Shown here: positions 55,057 to 64,000 of the stretch, one piece after another | Position numbering within the stretch: the first letter of the stretch is position 1 | Layout: every line of letters begins with the position of its first letter | From: Patellaria atrata CBS 101060 | Lineage: Eukaryota; Ascomycota; Dothideomycetes; Patellariales; Patellariaceae | Direction: 5' to 3' | Assembly: GCA_010093705.1 (NCBI GenBank) | Contig: MU006095.1 | Location: forward strand, 304,517 to 368,516 | DNA length: 64,000 bases | Notes under the pieces: model-generated | Databases searched by the model: none | The model's input: the letters and a program-made list of their open reading frames with translations, nothing else | What the model was told of the DNA's origin: nothing | Translations under genes and position numbers: made by a program

Positions 55057-58000
55057 ATGTCTGACGATCAAATTGTCATCGATAAGCGTCTTTTCCACGA
55101 TAGAATAGCTTCCTTCATAGCGGCGTGGAAGGCAGACAAGCGATCCGGCGACGCGTTATTCAGTGGAATCGGCTCACTTGTTATCGTCGTCGGCAAAGCG
55201 AGCGATGGTATCTATTCGAAAAGCGCGGCATTTCAGGTATTTTGGAGTCCATTTAGTTTTGATAGTTTGTTTGCTAACTTATGTCTCTATAGCTATGGCT
55301 GTTAGGCTACGAGTTTCCCGCTACCCTTCTAATCCTCACCCAAGAGAATATCTACATTGTTACAACGAAGAAGAAAGGTATGGTCTGAGGTCATTAGAAT
55401 TAGGCATCCACTAACAGTATCATAGCCTCATACCTCGAAAAGTTGAAAGACGGCAAAACTCCCGTTGAGATATTCGTGCGTGGCAAAGATGCAGAGGAGA
55501 ATGCGAAACAATTTGAGAAATGCCTAGAAGTCATCAAGGGTGCAGGTGTGAGTCATAAAAGTGATAGCGTCATATTGAGACCCTTGACTGACATGTCTTG
55601 CAGAAGAAAGTCGGCGTGTTAACAAAGGATGCTGCAACTGGACCATTCGGCGATGAGTGGTCCAAAGCATTCGGCGAGGTCTCAAAAGATCTTGAAACCG
55701 TCGACATTTCTCCAGTTTTGTCTGGTGCCGCTCTGGCGATCAAAGATGAGAAAGAATTGGTACGTAACCCCCACAAATAGTTCTCCATCCGTTGAAAATA
55801 CTGATTTTTCGTAGCGAACAATCCGAGATGCATCTAGAGCATCAAGCGGTGTATTAGCAAATTACTTTGTCGAAGAAATGTCCGATATCCTTGATGCGGA
55901 GAAAAAGATTACACATAAAGCACTGGCAGACAAGGTTTCAGCGAAAGTGGATGATACCAAGTTTTTCCAGAAGCTCAGAGTCAGCAAGGATTTCGATCAC
56001 ATGCAACTCGATTGGAGTCTTTTCCCCACGGTACAGAGCGGCGGCAAATATGACCTAAAATTTGGCGAACCAGACGAAAACAACCTCCATGCCGGTACAA
56101 TTATCGCGGCCCTTGGATTGCGATATATGTCATATTCGTCAGTAATCGCTCGAACATACATGGTCGATCCAAACAAATCGCAAGAGAACAACTACAAGCT
56201 GTTACTTTCGATTCACGAAACTGTTCTGGCCGCAATCAAAGACGGCGTACAAGCTAAAGATGTCTACAACAAAGCGTTGAATTTCCTCAAATCCAAGAAA
56301 CCCGACCTGGAAAAGCATTTTGTCAAGAATGTGGGAGCAGGTGTCGGTATTGAGAGTCGTGATAATACTCTCATTCTCAACGCAAAGAGCACCCGTACCC
56401 TTAAGGATGGCATGACTCTCAGTATCACAACTGGATTCAGCGATCTACAGAATTCCAATCCTCAGGATAAGAAGAGTAACGTCTATTCGATGGTGATTAC
56501 TGATACAGTTCGTGTCACAGCTAGAGATACAGTTGTCTTCACCAAGGATGCCCCCTCAGACGTAGAGTCGGTTTCGTTTTTCTTCAAAGATGATGAGGAG
56601 CCGGAGGTCAAACCGAAGCCGAAGAAGGATTCAAAAGTTGGTGCCGTTGCACAAACAAACATCACTAAATCCCGGCTCCGCAATGATCGTACCACAAACC
56701 AAAACGAAGAGAAGGAAGCTGCTCGACGAGAGCATCAGAAAGAACTTCACTCTAAGAAGCAACAACAAGGTTTGGAGAAGTATGGTCCAGGTGCAGGAAG
56801 CTTGAACGGTACAGAGGAGAAGAAGTTCAAGCGATTCGAATCTTACAAGCGCGACAATCAATTCCCTCCGAAGGTAAAAGATCTTGCTGTTGTGGTTGAT
56901 GCGAAGAGTAGCACTATTGTTCTGCCTATTATGGGTCGTCCCGTTCCATTCCACATCAACACGATCAAGAACGCTAGCCATACTCCTGATGGTGATGTTA
57001 CTTATCTGAGGATTAACTTCCTCTCTCCTGGTCAGGGTGTTGGTCGTAAAGATGATCAACCCTTTGAGGATGCTTCGGCACATTTTATTCGTAGTTTAAC
57101 GTTCAAGTCCAAGGATATTGACCGCATGGAGGAAGTTGTCAAACAGATCACCGAGCTGAAGAAGAACGCCGTTCGCAGAGAGCAGGAAAAGAAACAGATG
57201 GAAGACGTCGTCGAGCAAGATCAACTAATTACCATCAAGAGTGAGTCCACCCCACATCTCCTTTTCTCACGTTACTATCTTCAAGCGTGGCAATTAACCC
57301 TTTATAAGACCGCAAACCCTACAAACTCGACATGATCTTCGTGCGTCCCGCGCTCGACGGCAAACGCGTCCCCGGGCATGTTGAGATCCACCAGAACGGT
57401 CTGCGCTACATCCATGGTCAAAACATGCAGAAAATCGACATTCTGTTCAGCAATATCAAGCACCTTTTCTTCCAGCCGAGTCAGCATGAGCTCATCGTCA
57501 TAATCCACGTCCATTTGTTGAATCCGATCATGATCGGTAAAAAAAAAGCGAAGGATGTCCAGTTTTACAGAGAGGCGACTGAGATGCAGTTCGACGAGAC
57601 CGGGAACAGGAAGCGCAAACACAGATACGGCGACGAGGAAGAATTTGAAGCAGAGCAAGAAGAACGCAGACGCCGCGCAGAACTAGACAAACACTTCAAG
57701 AAATTCGCCGAGCAGATCGCCGACGCAGGCCGCAACGAGAACCTCTCAGTCGACATCCCCTTCCGCGAACTCGGCTTCAACGGCGTCCCAGCCCGCTCTT
57801 CCGTAATGGTCCAACCGACCACGGACTGCCTGGTCCAACTCACCGAACCGCCCTTCCTTGTCCTCAGCCTCAACGAAATCGAAATCGTCCATTTGGAGCG
57901 TGTCCAGTTCGGCCTCAAGAACTTCGACATGGTCGTCGTTTTTAAAGACTTCAATCGCCCCCCCGCTCACATCAACACCATCCCCGTCGAGTCCCTCGAC

Positions 58001-58402
58001 GCAGTCAAGGACTGGCTCGACAGCGTCGAGATCCCCTTCTCCGAGGGCCCGCTTAACCTCAACTGGGCCACCATCATGAAGACCGTCACGAGCGATCCGC
58101 ACGAGTTCTTTAAGCACGGTGGCTGGAGCTTCATCGCCGCCGAGTCGGACGAGGAGGATGAAGAGGAGAGCGAGGAGGAGAGCGCGTTTGAGATTAGTGA
58201 GAGCGAGCTGGAGGAGGCGAGTGAGAGTTCGGAGGATGATAGCGAGTTTGATGAGAATGCGTCGATGGAGGAGGGGAGTGAGGAGAGTGAAGATGAGGAG
58301 GGCGAGGATTGGGATGAGCTGGAAAGGAAGGCGAGGAGGAAGGATCGGGAGGGGGGGCTGAGTGATGAGGAGAAGCCGAAGGGGAAGGGGAAGAAGAGGT
58401 AG
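55057..58402 (+). CDS. SPT16: FACT complex subunit Spt16 (histone chaperone)
   Basis: Six exons: 55057-55236, 55293-55377, 55426-55547, 55604-55759, 55815-57240 and 57309-58402; 1020 residues, as usual for the family. The N-terminal pita-bread (aminopeptidase-like) domain begins [13 protein letters not shown] and includes [15 protein letters not shown] and [10 protein letters not shown]; catalytic metal ligands are not expected. The middle domain has [23 protein letters not shown] and INFLSPGQG. The Rtt106-like part carries [22 protein letters not shown] and [29 protein letters not shown] precedes the acidic tail rich in Asp/Glu/Ser that binds H2A-H2B, then a basic end. Spt16 with Pob3 reorganises nucleosomes during transcription and replication. 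Complete and certainly essential. Confidence 0.98.
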
Positions 58403-58893
58403 GTTTGGGGTTTGACTTGAGTGCCTTACCCTTCTCTTCGTAGGCGTGACAGAATGCTTTGAATCAGTTGGGCCGGGATGGGAAAAAGTTGTTTATGCAA
58501 GCGTAGAATGGGCAATTTTCAAGTAACTCGGTATGGCGTCGGCTGATTCTGAGCTATTTGCGGACTTTCTCTTAGCCCCCATGTTCGAGCTAGTATTGAT
58601 ATGATATCATGGAATGTATAGTGGATATCGGTTTCTCAGGATCTGATGAAGTTTGTTTGAAATCAGCTTCATTAAATTCGTAATATTGAACAAATATCAA
58701 CGTGAACGGGTACGTTAGCCGGGGTGTGTATGTGCAACCTGGGGGAAATTCTCCTCTCGACTTTCCCATCCTCCCTTTCAGTCTCCATCCGAGCGCATAT
58801 GAAACAAGTAGCCAAAATTACCGACGATATGAATATGACACCGATTGTTAACTTCGCTCATCTGCCCTCCTCTCGCATCTCTCTCGAACCGTT
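58403..58893. other. Spacer between convergent SPT16 and SUR7-like genes
   Basis: 490 bases between two 3' ends. Contains an unlikely short plus-strand frame starting 58724 that overlaps the next gene antisense. No gene is called. Confidence 0.55.
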
Positions 58894-59787
58894 TTACGAA
58901 TACTCATCCTTTACGCGTCCCCTCTCCCCGTCGACAAAGCTGCCCCTCGACCTCGTGCTCCTCTTGCGCCCGAACTTGCTAAACAGGCCTCCACCACCAG
59001 ATCTTCTTCCAGAGCTGGCATAAGTGTTATCGCGTCTTCCGACGGCGCCACCGCAGCAGAAGAGGATAGTGGACAGGAAGAAGCAGGCCACGGCGGCCCA
59101 TGTGAAGCCGTAAGCTTTGACGCCGAGTTTGGCGGGCTGGTCGTTGGAGCGGAAGTGGTTGCGGCCGAGGACGGTCCAGGCGCTGTATCCAAGGTTAGCT
59201 GGGTTGAATCGACGGGGGATACGAGAGGAGGGACTCACGTCATCAAGCACGCAGCCAAAGTCTGGAAGAACAGAGCGAGCGAAGTCATCAAGCCACCCAA
59301 ATATCCCCCGAGACGGCTGAAGAGAGCGAGGAGACCGAGGGCCAACGCGCACGCCGCGAAGAAGAGCGCGATGAGGTAAAAGGCGAACATGAATCTGGAG
59401 AGGTAGAAGAAGCGTTTCGTGCCGATGAACTGGTCCGCGATGCCCTGCTCGGTGCCGAAGTTACGCGGCGGGTCGAAGGGGAGGGCTGGGACGGGTGAGC
59501 CGCAGTCGGCGTTGTGGCCGGAGGAGTCACGGCCGCAGATGGCGAAGAAGGTCCATCGGGAGGGGTTGCGCGCGCCGGGGATTCCGGACGTCGCGGCTTG
59601 CAGAAAGTAGATCCCGTCGAGGGGGGAGGAGTTTACGGCACCGGTTAGGATGACGAGGAATTGGAGGAGGATGCCGCCGGCGAGGATGACGAGGGAGAGG
59701 AGAGCGAGGATGGGACCTGCGAGTATGGGGTTAGAGGTGAAATTGGAGAATTGGAGACGAGGAGAAGGACGTACGTCCGCCGGCCAT
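58894..59787 (-). CDS. SUR7/PalI-family four-TM membrane protein
   Basis: Exons 59787-59775 (13 nt), 59716-59239 and 59182-58894 give 259 residues. The 13-nt first exon encodes MAGG plus one base. TM1 is PILALLSLVILAGGILLQFLVIL; the first extracellular loop carries NSSPLDGIYFLQA and the WTFFAICG...NADCG cysteine pair of this family. TM2-3 (YLSRFMFAFYLIALFF, GLMTSLALFFQTLAACLM) and TM4 (AAVACFFLSTILFCCGG) follow, and the tail is Arg/Ser-rich (GRKRSTRSRGS). Sur7 proteins sit in eisosome/MCC plasma-membrane patches; PalI relatives sense pH. Which one this is cannot be told. Start choice depends on the tiny exon, supported by consensus splice sites. Confidence 0.85.
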
Positions 59788-60585
59788 TATTGAGGTATTA
59801 GTGTATTAAGAATAGGATTAATGGATGAAGAGAGTTGCTGGCCCGGTTGTCTGGTCGCGGGTGCTGGCGACAGGCAGAGCTATCCAAAGACTGTTAGCTA
59901 CATAGTTGACGATCGAGAAGATGCTTGTCGAGGAAACGGAGATGTCGAATTAGATGGGTATATGGACTTACCTTGAGTATGGATGAAACACAGGGTACGG
60001 AGGATCCTGGAGTTGGAGGAGGATGGGTGCGATGGACAGGTTTTTATGAAGACCAAACAAGCTCAGGAGCCGAATAACAGTGACGTCGGGTTCTGTGCAG
60101 ATGAAAACGCGGTTGGGCGTCTGTGCGTTCTTGGGGCCACGGCCAGTTTATGTCAAAAGTAGAATACACGAATATGCTATTTTCAAGATGAATTCAATTC
60201 TTGTTCATGGGCTCTTGAATTTGAGAGTTACGATTGAGATGCATTCACCATGACCTCTCCGAAGAGTGTGAAGAGTGGTAGAAGAGGGGGTGCACGTATT
60301 TCGATGCTGTTCTATGATGTTGTGGCATATTCGTTAGTTATTGGCATAATGTCAGCATGATGCTGCATAACTTTCCGGAAATCTCGGTGTGATCGAAACA
60401 CCAACAGATCCCACACCCAAGCCACATGAATGAAGCACATGAACAAGCCACAGGTTGACGACCTCTACTGTTGATTCCCCCGTACACAAGTATCTACGGT
60501 ACGTCAGAATTCCAAACCAATTACAGGTATTTTCCAGCCGCAACTCGTTCCTTGAACGCTGCTCTTAACCATACCAACAACTATC
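59788..60585. other. Divergent spacer between SUR7-like and RAV2 genes
   Basis: 800 bases with no gene. Must include both promoters; a 5' UTR intron for the SUR7-like gene is possible because GT/AG pairs with pyrimidine tracts are present, but none is decisive. Confidence 0.45.
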
Positions 60586-61672
60586 ATGTCCGCCTCAGTC
60601 TGGCCTCCAGTAGCGCCGGATGACTTGCTCAAGGAAGAGGAAGCTTCTTTGGTACACAGACCCTGGTGATATAATACATTTTTCGAGGTCAAGTTCTGAT
60701 GAGAACGCCAGGCGAGGGAGCTGGAATGGCTGTTAGACTCCCTTCAAGATACTCTTCACTCTCTCAAAGCTGGCCTTGAAGAATGCGTTGCCCTACTGGC
60801 ACCTCGAGACCCAGGTTCAACTCTCGTATTGTCCTCGGTACGATCGGAGAGCATAAAGGGCTTTGTCACCCGCGTGGGTACTCGCATCGTCAAAGGAGTA
60901 TGTCTCTGAGGTATCAAAATGATAGGGGATGTTCAAACACCTAATCAAGTTACAGAATATCAGACTACGACTCCCAAGTCTTCCTCATCCCCGCGGCTCT
61001 CCAGGCTTTGACTTCGGCGTCGCATCATCGGCAGAAGCGCACGAGTTGATCATTGACCAGCTTATATCCGTACGCACTAGCATCAACTCGTGTCTCGATG
61101 TCGTCGACGCAAGTACATGGACAGGAGACAAGACCAACGCCAATTTTATTTCAGGTCAACTAAGGTTACTCTACGACAATCTTGAAGATGCAAGACAAGC
61201 ATTAAAGGGTGATCGAGACTCGCACAAACCATGGTGGGAGAATGCACTGGATGAAAAGGTATATCTGCGTCGCCTATTTTCTAAAAGAGGGCAGAGATAT
61301 TAAGTTGAGACCTAGACGTTCGACCCTCCTTTGCCCCCCAACCTCTCGCTCCACTTTTACATCCTCGACGCAGCACTCGTCCTTGAGGTTCGTACACTGG
61401 AACCTTACAACCCAGCAGAAGAGTCTGCCTTTAGTCTTCGTAGGGGCCTCGGGGCCGTCGTTGCTCTCGGGAGCACTAAAACCCAGCAACATGATGAAGT
61501 AAATCAGACGTTCAGTTATATGGGGCACGAAGTAAAAGTTAAAGAAAAGGTTAGAGTCGAGAGCCAGGATCCGTCTTTGATGGCTGCTATGGCTAAGTTG
61601 AATGCGCTTGAGCATGCAGTATCGTTAAGTAGAAGGGCACTGGATATTGTTATGGGAAAGGAGGGTGATTGA
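60586..61672 (+). CDS. RAV2: Rav2/Rogdi-like subunit of the RAVE V-ATPase assembly complex
   Basis: Four exons, 60586-60651, 60712-60897, 60956-61258 and 61316-61672, give 303 residues; introns are 57-60 nt. Conserved blocks of the Rogdi family appear in order: ARELEWLLDSLQDTL, LEECVALLAP, STLVLSSVRSESIKGFVTRVG and IVKG across intron 2, a helical middle, and DPPLPPNLSLHFYILDAALVLEV after intron 3. Yeast Rav2 with Rav1 and Skp1 reattaches V1 to Vo sectors of the vacuolar proton pump. No membrane segment is seen, as expected for a cytosolic factor. Every splice join keeps frame. Symbol by homology. Confidence 0.86.
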
Positions 61673-62321
61673 CGAAGGGGTGCAATGATAGTCGCATCCA
61701 TGCTTGTTGTATAATGCTAATGGTTTGATATCCTAGTGACTTACTACAATATTCCTATCACTCATCATCTTCATCTTGATGAACTTCTATTCCAAGTTGG
61801 CAGTACATCTCCGCCGTCATTGCTGCTAGAAATCCTATTGAAGACAGCGCCAACATCACCTTACATACAAATTGACCCCCAAACAAGTTATTTCTGGTAG
61901 AAGACTAAGGTGCAAAGATAGCGATTTCCATACCTATCTCCACGGAAAAGGGAAGAACAACAGATCTCCAGTTTCCCCTTCCCAATCTGAGCGGCATCTT
62001 CTTCATCCTCTTCTCCGCGGTTCGTCATTTCTCGGCCTTATCGATAGCACGGACCACACAATTTTTCTCAACCTTCTAGCTTCCGGGGTCGAATAACGCA
62101 ATATCTTTAGTTGCTTATTTTTCTACCCTCTTAGTTACCATGTATATCCTTCTGATAACGCTTTTCCCCTCCTCGTGCTTCTTCTTGTTCTACTACACTT
62201 CCTCCCATTGCATCGTTTCGTTATCAAGAAGACGAGAACCGGGGCGAAACGACTTCCCCTCACACATCCCCCACCACTCACACAATTCCACAGTAGGAAG
62301 GCAGAAAGAGTGTCGTTCGAT
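61673..62321. other. Spacer between RAV2 and MET1
   Basis: About 650 bases, no gene supported. The last 200 bases are pyrimidine-rich and should be the MET1 promoter and 5' UTR; the frame upstream of 62322 is open but lacks ATG in good context. Confidence 0.5.
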
Positions 62322-64000
62322 ATGGCACCAGCACTCCTTACTGCTGTCGATTCAAGCTCTCACGTCCACCTCATAATCGGGTCTAATCCCCTTGCTGGGG
62401 CTCGCTGTTCCCGCTCCCTCGGAGTTGGCGCCCGCGCCATCTTACTCGCCCCTGAAGATGCCTTGTTACACTATGGCCTTACAAAAAGAATTGATACTGG
62501 AGAAGTTGAGTGGTTGAAACGAGAGTTTAGGGACGAGGACTTGACAACGTTGGGAAGAGAAGAGATAAATCATGTAGTGGATGCGGTATTTGTTACTCTG
62601 GGAGGCAGACATGCGATGAGTACGTTGTAGCCCCTTTTCTATGTCCAAGATACAGCGTAGTTTACGATTATAATAGGCACACAAATATCGTCCCTTTGTC
62701 GCCGTCTCCGCATTCCCATCAACGTCGCCGACGCGCCAAACCTCTGTTCCTTCACCCTCCTTTCCCAATACTCAGACGGTCCTCTGCAGGTCGGTGTCAC
62801 AACCTCCGGCAAAGGATGTAAGCTCGCCTCCCGCATTCGGCGCGAAATCGCCTCCTCCCTCCCTTCAGAGCTCGGTCAAGCAGTTGACCGTCTCGGCTCT
62901 ATGCGCCGTCGCATCTGGGAAGAGGATCACGCCGCTGAACTGGCCTTGGACCTCGAGGCGGAGGAAGAGGACTCGGGACAGCCAGCGACATTCAATAAAC
63001 TCGTCACACCGACCGATGCGGAAGCCGCGAAAACGAGGCGCATGAGATGGCTCGCTCAGATCTGCGAGTACTGGCCCCTGCGCCGGCTCGCAAGCATCAC
63101 AGATGCAGATATTGAGATTGTCCTTAAATCTTACACCAATTCAGACAGCTCCAATCTCGATCCTACCACCCTCGATAATCGTAGACGCAGAGGTAAGATC
63201 ATACTCGCGGGCACCGGACCCGGGCATCCAGACCTACTCACAACCGCAACCCTGAAAGCAATCCAAACCGCCGACATCGTCCTCGCGGACAAACTTGTTC
63301 CGGGCCCAATCATGGATCTTGTGCCCCGCCGCACAACGATCCACACTGCGAAGAAGTTCCCAGGGAATGCGGACGCGGCGCAGGAGGAGCTACATCGGCT
63401 TGCGCTCCAGGCCTTACAGGCGGAGAAAACAGTGTTGAGGTTGAAGCAGGGAGATCCCTATATCTTTGGCCGCGGTGCAGAAGAATTCCATTTCTTCAGG
63501 GAAAAGGGGTACATACCAGTAGTCCTTCCGGGTGTCACATCCGCGCTCTCAGCCCCACTGTTCGCCAATATCCCGCCCACCCATCGCGCGGTCGCCGATC
63601 AGGTGCTTATATGCACTGGAACCGGACGGCACGGGCAACCCCCGGATCCACCAGAGCACATCCCTTCGCGAACGGTCGTGTTTTTGATGGCTTTACATCG
63701 TCTAGGTGCCCTCGTCACGTCCCTCACAGGTGAGGATAAGAGATGGCCTAAAACGACACCCTGCGCGGTGGTGGAAAGAGCGAGTTGTCCTGATCAAAGG
63801 GTTTTGCGGAGTACATTGGAGTTTGTGACGGCGGCGGTTGAGGAAGAGGGGTCAAGGCCGCCCGGGTTGATTGTTGTTGGTGCGGCGTGCGGTGTGCTGG
63901 AGGAGTTGAAGGCGGGAGAGCGGTGGAGGGTTGAGGATGGGTTTGAGGGTTTGGAGGGGCTGGTGGAGGATGGGGGGTCGATGGCTTTGAGGGAGGGTGG
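62322..64000 (+). CDS. MET1: Uroporphyrinogen-III C-methyltransferase (Met1-like siroheme synthase), 5' part
   Basis: Exons 62322-62619 and 62677 onward, open at the window end; about 540 residues are visible. The N-terminal region has a Met8/CysG-like NAD-binding fold (LIIGSNPLAGARCSRSLGVGA; PINVADAPNLCSF; VGVTTSGKGCKLASRIRREI). The C-terminal methyltransferase begins GKIILAGTGPGHPDLLT and shows ADKLV, LRLKQGDPYIFGRGAEE and PGVTSALSAPLFANIP, all diagnostic of SUMT enzymes. In fungi Met1 methylates uroporphyrinogen III to precorrin-2 for siroheme, the cofactor of sulfite and nitrite reductases. The visible part includes nearly the whole domain, so the stop should be close. Confidence 0.93.

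Noticed and set aside
1-64000. CRISPR arrays, bacterial operons, viral genes
   Set aside because: Introns, gene content and spacing are eukaryotic; no regular repeat-spacer arrays or viral proteins were found.

Overview
The window is nuclear DNA of a filamentous ascomycete fungus (Pezizomycotina; a Leotiomycetes-like fungus is my guess, not something the sequence proves). The reasons are short GT-AG introns of about 45-110 nt, a set of conserved fungal housekeeping genes (Tea1-type kelch protein, Raptor/Kog1, Gemin2, CENP-O/Mcm21, Spt16, Rav2/Rogdi, Met1) and typical ascomycete accessory genes (HET domain, GMC oxidoreductase, tyrosinase, glyoxal oxidase, large MFS transporters). I rebuilt exon structures by hand from splice signals, reading frame and protein conservation; exon coordinates are in each entry.

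Layout. 1-2646: 5' part of a kelch polarity gene (minus strand, runs off the left edge). 2.6-7.1 kb: gene-poor DNA holding a 1.2 kb LTR-like palindrome with AT-rich flanks and mutation patterns that look like repeat-induced point mutation (RIP). 7.1-16.7 kb: a compact core block with KOG1, Gemin2, an F-box-like protein and CENP-O. 17-31 kb: an accessory, decayed stretch with a tRNA-derived SINE-like element, a broken HET gene, a small four-exon gene of unknown function, a broken aminoglycoside-phosphotransferase-like kinase, a dienelactone hydrolase, a secreted probably GPI-anchored protein, abutting fragments of a STAND-leader gene and a GMC oxidoreductase, a class II aldolase and a DUF1989 protein with a damaged 5' end. 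32-48 kb: secreted and transport genes (tyrosinase, intradiol dioxygenase, MFS transporter, a Ser/Pro-rich unknown, a small unknown, a chitin-binding glyoxal oxidase). 48.8-64 kb: a second core block with a large-loop MFS transporter, an atypical mitochondrial carrier containing a 7-nt microexon, SPT16, a SUR7/PalI-like membrane protein, RAV2/Rogdi and MET1 (runs off the right edge).

How the genes relate. The two core blocks carry unrelated cellular functions (TORC1 signalling, snRNP assembly, kinetochore, chromatin, V-ATPase assembly, siroheme synthesis) and are joined by shared or short intergenic regions. The middle third has long spacers, relics, and enzymes acting on phenolics or aldehydes outside the cell (tyrosinase, intradiol dioxygenase, glyoxal oxidase, dienelactone hydrolase). 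It reads as an environment-facing accessory island; whether those enzymes share one pathway is inference only.
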